The notes: generated from the sequence alone by a model not told the origin. DNA of 64,000 nucleotides from Nostoc foliaceum FACHB-393 (GCF_014698505.1 NZ_JACJTD010000023.1:1-64000), one strand, 5' to 3'; shown: positions 46,969-56,625, counted from the first letter of the stretch. Program-made: numbers and translations.

Positions 46969-48261
46969 ATGTCTCAAGGCTTATTAAACTCCTTTCAAGA
47001 AGCATACAGCAATCTCGAACTATTTCCGTTGATGGAACGCAACGAAATGGAAAGATTTAGAGTCGAATATGGTGATGATTTGATTGCAGACTTGAACCAA
47101 TTAGTAGAAGATAGTCCTAATGGAGATGGCAAAATTGTCTTTACAGGACATCGAGGATGTGGTAAGTCTACTTTGTTAGCTGAATTTAGCCGACAAATTC
47201 AAGATAAATATTTTGTAGTTCTCTTTTCTATTGCTGACAAAATTGAAATGTCGGCTGTTAATCATATTAATATACTGTTTGCGATCGCAGTTAATTTAAT
47301 GACAGAGGCAGAAGCCCGCCGAGTTGATATTCCTCAATCTACTAAAGAGGCTCTTTATAAGTGGTTTGCTACCCGAACTCGCACTGAAGAATTAAATTTA
47401 CAAGCAGAAGCTAGTATAGGTTTTGACCTCTTAAAATTGATTAGTTCTAAATTAAAAGCTGATGCTAGCGTTCGGGATGAGATTAAGCAAGAGTTTGAAC
47501 GCAAATTATCAGATTTAGTTGCCAGAATTAATGAAATTGCTGCTCTAATTCAAGCTGCAACGAAACAAAATGTTTTAGTAATTATTGATGATTTAGATAA
47601 ACTTGACTTAGGCAGAGTTAATGAGATTTATAGAGATAACATTAAAGCTCTTTGTCAACCTAACTTTCAAATTATTTACACTATCCCGATCGCAGTCCTT
47701 CGAGAAACATTTATCAGCACAATAATTGCCACTGAAACCAATGATCAAGTTGTGGCAATGCCTGTCTTAAAAATATTTGATAAAGGTAAAAATCGCTTCC
47801 CTAATGCCCAACCTCGCCCGGAAGCAACAAAGATTCTCGGTGAAGTTTTACAAAAGCGGATTTCCAGTGAATTAATCACGGCAGAAACTGCTGAAAAGAT
47901 TGTGATTTACAGTGGTGGTGTATTGCGAGAGCTAATTCGGATTTCTAAGGAATGTTGCCGTATATGTTTGCGAATGATCCGGCGCAATCCCACAGCCGAA
48001 GTTATCATTGATGATAAAATTCTCCTTCAAGCAATCAATAAAATCCGCAATGATTTTTCTATACGTTTAGGAAAAGTTGATATAGATATTTTGCAGAGTG
48101 TCTATGAACAATTTATGCCCAATGACCCCAAACAAGCAGAGTTTTTGGATTTGTTACATGGGCTGTATGTTCTAGAATATCGCACTGATGAAACTTGGTA
48201 CGATGTTCATCCAATTATTATCGAGAGCTTGAAAAGACAGGGAGCTATTAATGTTAAATGA
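46969..48261 (+). CDS. P-loop NTPase of a two-gene ATPase/TPR system
   Basis: 430 residues. AAA/STAND-like ATPase: Walker A TGHRGCGKSTLL (about 63-74), Walker B VLVIIDDLDKLDL (about 203-215), an intervening long helical insertion (about 110-190) and a winged-helix C-terminus (about 340-430). N-terminus SFQEAYSNLELFPLMERNEM. No membrane segment. It overlaps the following TPR gene by 11 bp (48251-48261), indicating translational coupling and a joint complex. Such split NTPase+TPR pairs resemble STAND-type signalling or phage-sensing proteins cut into two chains; that role is inference. ATG 46969. Confidence 0.78.
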   Translation: MSQGLLNSFQEAYSNLELFPLMERNEMERFRVEYGDDLIADLNQLVEDSPNGDGKIVFTGHRGCGKSTLLAEFSRQIQDKYFVVLFSIADKIEMSAVNHINILFAIAVNLMTEAEARRVDIPQSTKEALYKWFATRTRTEELNLQAEASIGFDLLKLISSKLKADASVRDEIKQEFERKLSDLVARINEIAALIQAATKQNVLVIIDDLDKLDLGRVNEIYRDNIKALCQPNFQIIYTIPIAVLRETFISTIIATETNDQVVAMPVLKIFDKGKNRFPNAQPRPEATKILGEVLQKRISSELITAETAEKIVIYSGGVLRELIRISKECCRICLRMIRRNPTAEVIIDDKILLQAINKIRNDFSIRLGKVDIDILQSVYEQFMPNDPKQAEFLDLLHGLYVLEYRTDETWYDVHPIIIESLKRQGAINVK

Positions 48262-50011
48262 AGAATTATTTGATGAAGGAGAAAATCAAGATGCGTATGA
48301 TGATTTAATTGTTTCTATTGAAGCTCAAAAGCGGGGATTAAATTTACTGATTGCAGTTTGCGATGATGCTAGCTTTCGTGATGAGATTATTGCTCAATAT
48401 GAAGCTGAACTACAACCCGCTTTTCGTGCATATCGAGTAACTTTAGCACGTCAGGAACCGAGCCTCAAAGCTGCTCTTAACCAACTGGTACAACAAAAAG
48501 AATATCTCCGTCAGCAGAAGCCGGCGGTGATTACTGTGACTGGTGCTGAACAACTTTATTTTCTCAGATTGGGAAATGAGCAATCAGAGCAGGAGAAATT
48601 TTTTGGTTACTTACAGTGGACAAGGGAAGGATTGCGCGAATTTCCGTTTGCGATCGTGCTTTGGGTAACTAACCAAATTTTAGTCAGCCTGATTAAAAAA
48701 GCCCCTGATTTTTGGAGTTGGCGCAATGGTGTATTCCGATTTGAATCTAAAAAGACAAATGCTATTCCTGGTAAAGAACTAGAACATATACGCTTTGTTT
48801 TTAGAGACACAGAATTAGCCAGCACAGATACTAATGAAAATAACCCTTTTTTCTTACCCATCCAAGATTTACAAAGGCTAATCGAGAAAGTAGAACAGGA
48901 ACAGGGAACTAAAGATCCTACCTTGGCTACCTTATATTCAAGGTTAGGTGATATTTACCGCAGTAGATTAGAGCGGGGTGAATCTCAAAATTATCAAGAA
49001 GAACAGGAATTAGCAATTAAATATTGGCGCCAAGCAAGTGAACTACAAAATGAATTAGGTTTGCAGGTAGACTTAGCTAATAGCCTCAATAATTTAGCAG
49101 GAATATATCGGGCAACGGGACACTATAGCGAAGCCGAACCTTTATATAAACAAGCTTTAGAACTGAGGAAACGCCTGCTAGGAGACAACCATCCTTCTTT
49201 TGCTACTAGCCTGAATAATTTGGCAGGACTCTACAAATCTACTGGACAATATAATAAAGCGGAACTTCTATATCAAGAAGCTTTAGAAGTGAGGAAACGT
49301 CTGTTAGGAGAAAATCATGCCGATGTTGTCGCCAGTCTGAACAATTTGGCACTACTGTATGATGAACAAGGACGTTATGACGAAGCCGAACCTTTGTATC
49401 TGCAATCATTAGAACTCGAAAAACGTCTGCTTGGTGAAAATCATCCTTCTTTCGCTCTCATACTGAATAATTTAGCGCTACTTTATTATCATCAAGGACG
49501 TTTCAGTGAAGCTGAACCATTGTCGCAACAAGCAATAGAACTAGATAAGCGATTTTTGGGAGAAGAGAATCCTGATGTTGCAACAGATTTGCACAATTTA
49601 GGTTTAATATACCGCGCTCAAGGACGCTACAGTGAAGCGGAATCTTTGTTTTTGCAATCATTAGAACTCAAGCAGCGTCTATTGCAAAAAGCGCATCCGC
49701 TTTTTGCAGATACTATCTATGCTCTTGGTTATATGTACAGGGAGCAGGGGCGTTACAATGAAGCGGAACCCTTGTGTATAAAAGCCTTAGAACTTGATAA
49801 GCACCTATTGGGAGAAAATCATCCCAATGTTGCTGAAAGTCTCAATAATCTGGCAGAAATTTATCGTGAAACTGGACGTTATGATGAAGCAGAACCGCTT
49901 TATTTACAAGCTTTAGATATTTGTGAAGGAGTTTGGGGTGTAAATCATATTCGTAGTGTGGCTGTTCGTGAAAATTTAGAAAAACTTGCGGTGGCGATGC
50001 GGGAGAATTAA
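48251..50011 (+). CDS. TPR (kinesin-light-chain-type) protein, partner of the upstream ATPase
   Basis: 586 residues. Residues 1-200 look like a degenerate P-loop/AAA-like domain: VITVTGAEQLYFL, PFAIVLWVTNQILVSLI and KAPDFWSWRNGVFRFES, a block found in cyanobacterial STAND-TPR proteins, but with no Walker A. From about 270 eight 42-residue TPRs follow (ASLNNLALLYDEQGRYDEAE, PLYLQSLELEKRLLGENHPS and so on), matching the kinesin-light-chain pattern. The repeats are probably the ligand-sensing part and the ATPase upstream the switch. ATG 48251 lies within the end of the previous gene. High similarity between the repeats at DNA level suggests recent change in repeat number. Confidence 0.82.
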   Translation: MLNEELFDEGENQDAYDDLIVSIEAQKRGLNLLIAVCDDASFRDEIIAQYEAELQPAFRAYRVTLARQEPSLKAALNQLVQQKEYLRQQKPAVITVTGAEQLYFLRLGNEQSEQEKFFGYLQWTREGLREFPFAIVLWVTNQILVSLIKKAPDFWSWRNGVFRFESKKTNAIPGKELEHIRFVFRDTELASTDTNENNPFFLPIQDLQRLIEKVEQEQGTKDPTLATLYSRLGDIYRSRLERGESQNYQEEQELAIKYWRQASELQNELGLQVDLANSLNNLAGIYRATGHYSEAEPLYKQALELRKRLLGDNHPSFATSLNNLAGLYKSTGQYNKAELLYQEALEVRKRLLGENHADVVASLNNLALLYDEQGRYDEAEPLYLQSLELEKRLLGENHPSFALILNNLALLYYHQGRFSEAEPLSQQAIELDKRFLGEENPDVATDLHNLGLIYRAQGRYSEAESLFLQSLELKQRLLQKAHPLFADTIYALGYMYREQGRYNEAEPLCIKALELDKHLLGENHPNVAESLNNLAEIYRETGRYDEAEPLYLQALDICEGVWGVNHIRSVAVRENLEKLAVAMREN

Positions 50012-50041
50012 GGTCAGAAAATCTCACGCAGAAACTAGCTT

Positions 50042-50332
50042 AACTTCTGCCTTCACGTTTGCGTGTTCCGCCCACTCTGTAGCAACTTCTGTCTTGGCTG
50101 TAGCAACTTCTGCCTTCACGTTTCCGTGTTCCGCGCACCCTGTAGCAGCTTCCGCCTTCACGTTTCCGTGTTCCGCGCACCCTGTAGCAGCTTCCGCCTT
50201 CACGTTTCCGTGTTCCGTGCACCCTGTAGCAGCTTCCGCCTTCACGTTTCCGTGTTCCGCGCACCCTGTAGCAGCTTCCACCTTGACGTTTCCGTGTTCC
50301 GCGCAGTCTGTAGCAACTTCCGCTTTGACGTT
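50042..50332. repeat. 42-bp minisatellite, open on both strands
   Basis: Units starting TGTAGCA(G/A)CTTCC lie at 50099, 50141, 50183, 50225, 50267 and 50309: an exact 42-bp period, with a half unit (21 bp) from 50078 to 50099. 42 is divisible by 3, and the tract is open on both strands: plus-strand 14-residue unit AFTFPCSAHPVAAS, minus-strand unit EAATGCAEHGNVKA. The plus frame (49986-50339) starts inside the TPR gene; the minus frame (to 50024) starts at ATG 50281. More GC-rich than its surroundings. I do not call either frame a gene. Confidence 0.8.
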
Positions 50333-50529
50333 AAGCTGATTTTGACTGGTCTATCACAGCCTATTTTTCCACGCAATAATCAACATTTCAAAGATCCGAT
50401 ACCTGATTGAATTAAAAGGGATATGGTGCGATCGCTTTCCCAAGATCCCCGACTTATTAAAGAAATCGGGGATCTGAAGAAACTGTAGTGGAAAGTGCGT
50501 AGGCGTAGCCCGTCGTAGACATCGCTGTA

Positions 50530-51603
50530 CTAGCGAACCCCAACGAAACCAGCTTGTTCAATTGCCCTTTGCCCTTGGTCAGTTAATAAAAGTTTGGCAT
50601 AGGCATCGCCAATCTGCTGTTCCCGACCTTTATTCTGTTTAATAATCACAAACAAATTAGCAATCATCGGATAGCTGCCATTTTTGATAACCTGAGTATT
50701 TAGCTGGTTACGCTGACGTAGACATTGCTCAGGCGACACCATCGGTTCGCTATAGGGGGAAATTAGCTGATCAGAAGTGCTACCCAATGGCAAAGCCTTC
50801 ACACTACATTGAGGTAATACTGAACGGGCAGAAGCGTAGTAGACACCACCAGGAGCTTTACTGAGTTGGCGCACTGCCTCTGTAGTAGAGTAGACATACT
50901 GCACATTAGAGCCAAATGTTTGACCCTTCAAGTCGCTGTTGCTAGGGAATATTAGTGTATCTGCGTCCTCTGGTCGTTGAGATAAAGGTGTAATGGGCAG
51001 GTTGGGGCCACCTACTTGATTCCAGTTAGTAATTTTCCCCAAATAAATCTGCTGCAATTGGTCAACAGTTAAACCAGGCACATTGAGTGATGGGTTGACT
51101 ACGACTGCTATCCCATCCATACCCACCTGACGTTGCTCAAGAGTGAAGCCTCGCTCTCTTGCAATAGCTTGTTCTTCATCTGTAAGGGCACGGGAAGACT
51201 GAGCAAAGTCGAGTTTCCCATCAAGCAACATCCGAATGCCGGAGCTAGAACCAGGACTACCATTAACAGGGTTTACGTAACGTAATTGTAGTTCAGGGCG
51301 ATCGCTCTGAATCTGAGAATCTACCAATTGCCGGATAGATGCCCAAGCTGTACTGCCTCCGTAGTTAAACGAGTCAGTAGGGACATCAGCAACTGTCTGA
51401 AAAGTTGATGCACTACTAGAGAGGGTGTTGAAATTTTGATTAGAGGAATTAACGCTGGTGCGGGACGCTAAATTCGGCCGCAGTAACCACCAAAGCAGTC
51501 CGCCAATAACCATCAGTGTCAGCACTTTCCCAATAATCAATCCTCTAAGAAATAGGGCGATTTCACCGCTAATTAAAGCTTTTTTTTGATTTGTATTGTC
51601 CAT
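50530..51603 (-). CDS. PstS-like phosphate/anion-binding protein, membrane-anchored
   Basis: 357 residues. One N-terminal membrane helix (about 20-42, GLIIGKVLTLMVIGGLLWWL) acts as an uncleaved anchor, then a PBP-like domain typical of phosphate-binding proteins: LDGKLDFAQSSRALTDEE, VAVVVNPSLNVPGLTVDQLQ, IYLGKITNWNQVGGPNLPI, and a C-terminal LLTDQGQRAIEQAGFV. It sits without permease or ATPase genes, so is an orphan binding protein, perhaps a sensor. The Ser/Thr kinase is just upstream on the same strand with 123 bp between. Start ATG 51603. Confidence 0.8.
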   Translation of the reverse strand: MDNTNQKKALISGEIALFLRGLIIGKVLTLMVIGGLLWWLLRPNLASRTSVNSSNQNFNTLSSSASTFQTVADVPTDSFNYGGSTAWASIRQLVDSQIQSDRPELQLRYVNPVNGSPGSSSGIRMLLDGKLDFAQSSRALTDEEQAIARERGFTLEQRQVGMDGIAVVVNPSLNVPGLTVDQLQQIYLGKITNWNQVGGPNLPITPLSQRPEDADTLIFPSNSDLKGQTFGSNVQYVYSTTEAVRQLSKAPGGVYYASARSVLPQCSVKALPLGSTSDQLISPYSEPMVSPEQCLRQRNQLNTQVIKNGSYPMIANLFVIIKQNKGREQQIGDAYAKLLLTDQGQRAIEQAGFVGVR

Positions 51604-51726
51604 CTTTTTAAATGTTGTTTATTCTATTTATCCTACAGGAATCTATAAATATTTAGGTTAAAAGCAAATCTAGAGTAAGTCAGTTAATAGCCAGTTTTAT
51701 GATTGCTGGTAGATGATTAACTCTTG

Positions 51727-53034
51727 CTAATTGTAGTGAGGTTTAATTTGCTCTTTAGTAGTCTTTGCAATAGTGCAATTGCTTTTGCAGACTCCTCTTT
51801 TAGCTGCTGATTTCGCTATTAAGCTACTCACATGAACATTAATGAACCGTGGCTCAACTAATTTTTCTATAAAATTATTTAATTGAGTAGGTTGGTTTGG
51901 AGGCGATGTACCTGTATTAATAAATGTATAAATTAAAACTATTACTATGAAGCTAGTGGTAGCACCAAGACCTATTCCCAGCAGCAAAAGAAAGTTTCTA
52001 TAAGTTAGCAAATAGCTATCATCAGTGTTTTGATTTATGCCAGCAACTTGTGAGGGTTGTGACAACGCCAGATCAGAATTAAGGGCTTGTAAAGCTTCTG
52101 CGGCAGATTGGTAACGCTGGCTATAGCGATCGCGAACCATTGTATCTAAAATATTTGCCAGAGCGTCGCTTACCTGTGCCTGATCGCGCCAAAGAATTTC
52201 TCCAGTATTGGGATCTTCTTGTAGTTGCTCAGGTATTAAACCTGTCAAAGCTTGAATGCCAATCATCCCTACTGCATAGATATCGCTGCAAAGTTTTGGC
52301 TTTCCCTTAGCCTGTTCGCTTGGCATATAGCCAGGAGTCCCAACAGCAATTGTTAAGCCTGCTCCTAAAGCACCAATTTTCTTAATACTCCCAAAGTCAA
52401 TTAGCACAATTTTTTGATCGGAGTATCGCCGCATTAAATTTTGGGGCTTAATATCCCGGTGAATAATATTATTTTGGTGGACGAAAGCCAGCACTTCTAG
52501 GATATCTTTTAATAAATTTAAGACTGTATTTTCGCTAAGATGTTGACCTGGTACAATTTCTTGAGTCAAAGCATGACCGTCAATAAATTCCTGGACTAAA
52601 TAGAAATCTCCATCTTCATCAAAATGGGCGAATAGTCTAGGAATTTGATCGTGGTCGTTGCCTAGCTGGTATAAAACTTCCGCTTCCCGAGCAAATAGCT
52701 TTTTAGCAATGGGTAGAACAGCCGGATTGGAATCTTTTGGATGGAAATGTTTGACCACACAATGGGGTCGCCCTGGTAAATCTAAGTCGACGGCTAAGTA
52801 GGTATCACCAGATCCCCCGCTTCCTAAGTGTTTGACAATCTCAAAGCGATTCCTAAGTGTTTTTCTGGCAAGAGAGGATTGATGTCTGTTACGTATAGCA
52901 CCTCTTAACAAGTAAGTATTGCCAGATTCTCCGCTTCCCAGCAGTTTGACAGTCTCAAAGCGACTTCGGAGTGTTTTTCTGACTAGAGGGTTCTGGCTCA
53001 TGTGGCGTATACTACTGGTTAATTTACTGACCAT
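51727..53034 (-). CDS. Ser/Thr protein kinase with duplicated glycine-rich loop
   Basis: 435 residues. Full kinase core: second glycine loop KHLGSGGSGDTYLAV, lysine in CVVKHFHPK, HRDIKPQNLM, DFGSIKK, APE-like GTPGYMPSEQ. One membrane helix near 345-370 (LLLGIGLGATTSFIVIVLIY) and a short outer tail with two Cys (CKSNC). Residues 17-43 and 55-81 are copies of each other, each with a glycine-rich loop, 38 residues apart; the first copy has no following kinase lobe and must be a duplicated stub. Another start at 53001 (MSQNPLVRK) is possible. It may signal to the phosphate-binding protein gene next door; target unknown. Confidence 0.85.
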   Translation of the reverse strand: MVSKLTSSIRHMSQNPLVRKTLRSRFETVKLLGSGESGNTYLLRGAIRNRHQSSLARKTLRNRFEIVKHLGSGGSGDTYLAVDLDLPGRPHCVVKHFHPKDSNPAVLPIAKKLFAREAEVLYQLGNDHDQIPRLFAHFDEDGDFYLVQEFIDGHALTQEIVPGQHLSENTVLNLLKDILEVLAFVHQNNIIHRDIKPQNLMRRYSDQKIVLIDFGSIKKIGALGAGLTIAVGTPGYMPSEQAKGKPKLCSDIYAVGMIGIQALTGLIPEQLQEDPNTGEILWRDQAQVSDALANILDTMVRDRYSQRYQSAAEALQALNSDLALSQPSQVAGINQNTDDSYLLTYRNFLLLLGIGLGATTSFIVIVLIYTFINTGTSPPNQPTQLNNFIEKLVEPRFINVHVSSLIAKSAAKRGVCKSNCTIAKTTKEQIKPHYN

Positions 53035-54019
53035 TCAGAGCTTAGGTGAGGTTATGAATACCTGCCGCTAAATTTGTTGGTATTTGAGGCAGTCCGCTTC
53101 TTAGACGACCTATGCTTTGGAGCAGTTTTATGGTTAGCCGCTTGATTGATTCATTTAATACCTTTTATAGGTATCTTAATATAAAGTTTATTTCTGGAAT
53201 AGTTCAATAATTTTATCACTTAAGTAAATTTAACACTAGTCCACAGTATTTAGAACTGTGGGCAGAAGACAACTTTCAGTAGTTACAAGGTTTATTTGTT
53301 TTAACTGTTGGGTCTGATTACTGGCAAAACCTCGAATAGTGGAATTTAAAGACACAAATATTATTACAGTTTCCACCACAATTTTGTTGCCAGATTTTAG
53401 TCATCACTAACCGCGATCGCGTTGCCATATCAACGTAAGTACGACAAAAATAAAAAAGAGCAAGAGTAATAGCAGGTAAGACTTTGAGGTAAATATCGAG
53501 TAATGATTTTTGAGGGAAATAAGTGTAACTTATCAATTATTCAGATTTATTCAATAGTTTTTCCAAAATATCCAACTTTTCCCACTTTTCCCACTTTTTA
53601 CTCGCGCCTATATCAATTGCAATAACTCACTTAATATTTAGCAAAACTCATAGTGAAAAAAGTTTAAGCTGGTTTGAATAAATTTTCTGTAACTCTTGCT
53701 AGATAAAGGATAAAACTGTTTTATAGAAAATAAAAAGGTTTTAGATAACTTCCCATATATTTTATCTTCTAGAAACTGTTTTAATTTAGATTTTGTTGCC
53801 AACCGATAGATAAAATAATGTGACATCAGGGTCAATACGGTTCTGTTAAATATTTCTTTCTTCTCTCGGTGTCCTCTGCACCTTTGTGGTAGCCTGCGGC
53901 AAGCCGCTACGCGTCTACGTTATAAAAAATTGACTTTGACAAAAGGATTTTAGCCTTAACTGAACCGTATTGACATCAGGGCAGCTAGTTGCAACGGCAG
54001 CATTCTACTAATTAAAAAA
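53035..54019. other. 985-bp gap, no convincing gene
   Basis: AT-rich with short frames (53318-53536 and 53638-53835, minus) that lack domain features. A common Nostoc dispersed repeat (GCGGCAAGCCGC type) lies near 53890-53920. The left part must hold the kinase promoter. Confidence 0.5.
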
Positions 54020-54035
54020 GCCCCCGACTGGGGGC
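54020..54035 (-). terminator. intrinsic terminator of the ctaCDE operon
   Basis: GCCCCC/GGGGGC 6-bp GC stem with loop GACT; on the minus strand it is followed by TTTTTT (54014-54019), 45 bp past the ctaE stop. Textbook Rho-independent form. Confidence 0.88.
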
Positions 54036-54079
54036 CTATTAAGTTGTCCGCGTGGAGTGAACAACTAAATAATCAATTC

Positions 54080-54706
54080 TCACAGTAGATACAGTAATCC
54101 GAACAAAATAATCCAAATCACGTCAACGAAGTGCCAGTAAATTTCGGCTGCTTCAATACCAAAGTGCTTTTCGTTACTGTAGTGACCCGGAACGCGCGAT
54201 CGCCATAACACGGCAACAATTGCCAAAACCCCTATCGTAACGTGCAATCCGTGGAAACCAGTCAAAACGTAAAACGCACTAGCAAATAAATTGGTAGTTA
54301 AACCAAATTCTAAATGGGTATATTCATATACTTGACCCACTAAGAAGATAGCACCCATTGCAGCAGTAATTGCTAACCAGATTCGCGCACCCCGCGTATC
54401 GTTCTTTTTAATAGCAGTGTCGGCATTGTGCATGACAAAACTACTAGAAATTAGATTGATGGTATTGACTCCAGGTAACAATAGTTCTAACTCTGGGGTA
54501 CCTGCTGGGGGCCACGCAGGTAAGGTAGCACGGAAAGCCAAGTAGGCTCCGAACAACCCCATAAAAATCATCCCTTCAGCTATCAGGAAGACAATTAGCC
54601 CAAACAGGCGATGGTCTGGATGTTCTTCATGATGACCGACGGACGCTTCCGTTGCATGGTGATGATTTAGTTCGGTTTTAGCTGGGTCAATAGTTTGACT
54701 TTGCAT
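54080..54706 (-). CDS. ctaE: cytochrome c oxidase subunit III
   Basis: 208 residues, short five-helix form typical of cyanobacteria. Conserved: HHATEASVGHHEEHPDHR at the start, RLFGLIVFLIAEGMIFMGLF, FVLTGFHGLHVTIGVL-like segment (YVLTGFHGLHVTIG) and EAAEIYWHFVDVIWIILFGL. Thylakoid or cytoplasmic membrane. Last of the three-gene set; separated from ctaD by a 115-bp spacer with heptamer repeats (54719-54813). Confidence 0.93.
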   Translation of the reverse strand: MQSQTIDPAKTELNHHHATEASVGHHEEHPDHRLFGLIVFLIAEGMIFMGLFGAYLAFRATLPAWPPAGTPELELLLPGVNTINLISSSFVMHNADTAIKKNDTRGARIWLAITAAMGAIFLVGQVYEYTHLEFGLTTNLFASAFYVLTGFHGLHVTIGVLAIVAVLWRSRVPGHYSNEKHFGIEAAEIYWHFVDVIWIILFGLLYLL

Positions 54707-54718
54707 GAATTTTGATAA

Positions 54719-54813
54719 GTGGGGAATGGGGAATGGGGAGTGGGGAGTGGGAGTTAGGAGTTAGAAATTGTTATAACTCATCATTCATAACTCATAACTC
54801 TTCACTCCTAACT
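54719..54813. repeat. heptamer tandem repeats between ctaD and ctaE
   Basis: GGGGAATGGGGAATGGGGAG, then GTTAGGAGTTAG and ACTCATAACTC-type units in both orientations. Typical Nostocales STRR; its two halves can partly pair. Similar ATTAGTCATTAGTCATT units fill the ctaC-ctaD spacer (56566-56600). Confidence 0.7.
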
Positions 54814-54820
54814 CATAACT

Positions 54821-56563
54821 CTATTTACGGTCTTCGGGATTAGCAGCAACCGCTGGATCGGGTTCTGCTCTTAATACTGAGTTTGGCCCGCCAGACAAGA
54901 CTGGATTGGGATCAGATAAAGGGACACCTTCGTTAGCTTTTTCCAAGCCGTAGTCGTAAGGGCCTGTAGCTAGTACTGGGGTTTGATCAAAATTCTCGAT
55001 CGCTGGCGGTGAGGTTGTCATCCATTCTAAGGTAAGTGCCCTCCAAGGATTATTACCAGCTTTTTCGCCGTATAACCAACTCCAAATCGCATTGATGATG
55101 AAGGGGAATGTCGAAACTGCTAATATGTAAGCGCCATAAGTGCAGATTTCGTTGAGAAAGGTAAATTTGGGGTCATACTGGGCGATGCGGCGGTTCATGC
55201 CCATTAATCCCAGCTTGTGCATTGGTAAGAAGGCCATATTTAGACCCACTATTGTTAAGGCAAAGTGAACCTTACCCCAAAATTCGTTCACCATCCGTCC
55301 CGTCATTTTCGGGAACCAGTGGTAAATCGCCGCATAAATACCGAGAACACTACCACCAAACAGAACGTAGTGCAAGTGTGCCACCACAAAATAGGTGTCG
55401 TGAACGTGAATATCAAAAGGCACTGCTGCCAACATTACGCCACTGATCCCACCAATTACAAAGGTGCCGACAAAGCCTATGGCAAATAGCATGGCGCTGT
55501 TAAGTTGGATTTTGCCACCCCACATTGTTGCTAACCAGCTGAAAATTTTAATTCCCGTGGGTACGGCAATGATCATAGTGGTGATCATAAAAAACATCCG
55601 CAACCAGCCAGGGATACCGCTGGTAAACATGTGGTGCGCCCAAACAATTAGCCCCAGAAAGCTAATTGCTAGAGAAGAATAAGCGATCGCTTTATAGCCA
55701 AAAATCGGCTTGCGGGAATGCACGGGGATAATTTCCGAAATTGCCCCAAAAAAGGGCAAAATCATAATGTAAACCGCTGGGTGAGAGTAAAACCAGAACA
55801 TGTGCTGATACACAACTGGGTCGCCACCGCCACTTGGATTAAAAAATGTTGTCCCGGCAATTAAGTCAAAGGAAAGCAGAATTAGACCTGCTGCTAAGAC
55901 TGGCGTAGATACCAAAGTCAGTGCCGAGGTAGCAAACATCGCCCAGCAGAACAAGGGCATTTGGTGAACCCCCATACCGGGGATACGCATCTTGAGCAAT
56001 GTGACGAGGAAATTGATTGCCCCTAGAATCGATGACGTACCTAGTAGAAGAACGCTCATAATCCAAATTCCCTCACCTACTTGACCTGTTACCAAGCTCA
56101 GGGGAGGGTAGGAAGTCCAACCCGCATCCGGTGCATCGCCTACCACTAAACTGGTGATCAACAATAAACCCGCAGGGGGAATCATCCAAAAAGCAACAGC
56201 ATTCAAGCGCGGAAATGCCATATCCTTTGCCCCAATCATCAAGGGAATCAGGAAGTTAGCAAAACCCGCACCAGCTGGCACGATCCACAAGAAAATCATG
56301 ATTGTGGCGTGCAGCGTAAATAAGCTGTTGTAGACTTCAGGGGTAACAAAATCGACTTCTGGGGTTCGCAGTTCTGTACGAACCAAGTCAGCCATCACCC
56401 CACCAATACAGTAAAAAATGAATGTAGTGACTAGGTATTGAATCCCAATCACCTTATGGTCGGTGTTGAAACCAAAGTAGTCTTGCCATTTTCTGATCCC
56501 TGGCTCGTCAACAAGAGCAGGGGCGTTGGCAGTTTCTTGCACTTGAGCTTGGGTCATAGTCAT
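54821..56563 (-). CDS. ctaD: cytochrome c oxidase subunit I (heme-copper, aa3 type)
   Basis: 580 residues, 12 membrane helices. Heme a/a3 and CuB ligands: HATIMIFLWIVPAG (low-spin His), FWFYSHPAVYIMIL with His-Tyr crosslink, IVWAHHMFTSG with the two CuB His, and VVAHLHYVLFGG. K-channel and D-channel features (GFANFLIPLMIGAKDMAFPR) are present. Terminal oxidase accepting electrons from cytochrome c6 or plastocyanin and pumping protons. The C-terminal tail is longer and Pro/Asn-rich (SDPNPVLSGGPNSVLRAEP). Start ATG 56563. Between ctaC and ctaE in the usual order. Confidence 0.96.
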   Translation of the reverse strand: MTMTQAQVQETANAPALVDEPGIRKWQDYFGFNTDHKVIGIQYLVTTFIFYCIGGVMADLVRTELRTPEVDFVTPEVYNSLFTLHATIMIFLWIVPAGAGFANFLIPLMIGAKDMAFPRLNAVAFWMIPPAGLLLITSLVVGDAPDAGWTSYPPLSLVTGQVGEGIWIMSVLLLGTSSILGAINFLVTLLKMRIPGMGVHQMPLFCWAMFATSALTLVSTPVLAAGLILLSFDLIAGTTFFNPSGGGDPVVYQHMFWFYSHPAVYIMILPFFGAISEIIPVHSRKPIFGYKAIAYSSLAISFLGLIVWAHHMFTSGIPGWLRMFFMITTMIIAVPTGIKIFSWLATMWGGKIQLNSAMLFAIGFVGTFVIGGISGVMLAAVPFDIHVHDTYFVVAHLHYVLFGGSVLGIYAAIYHWFPKMTGRMVNEFWGKVHFALTIVGLNMAFLPMHKLGLMGMNRRIAQYDPKFTFLNEICTYGAYILAVSTFPFIINAIWSWLYGEKAGNNPWRALTLEWMTTSPPAIENFDQTPVLATGPYDYGLEKANEGVPLSDPNPVLSGGPNSVLRAEPDPAVAANPEDRK

Positions 56564-56625
56564 TAGACATTAGTCATTAGTCATTAGTTAATAGTCATTG
56601 AATTTTGACTAAATAACATAATTGA

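Noticed and set aside
46969..50011. Direct call of a known Avs/STAND antiphage system
   Set aside because: The pair lacks any recognisable effector domain, and its two-chain form does not match a named Avs type; kept as hypothesis only.
49986..50339. Plus-strand frame over the minisatellite as a gene
   Set aside because: Starts inside the TPR gene; the repeat is equally open on the minus strand, so coding cannot be inferred.
50530..51603. Full pst phosphate transporter operon
   Set aside because: No PstC, PstA or PstB genes lie beside it; only an orphan binding protein.
53318..53536. 72-codon minus-strand frame
   Set aside because: No domain, weak start, lies in AT-rich repeat-bearing gap.
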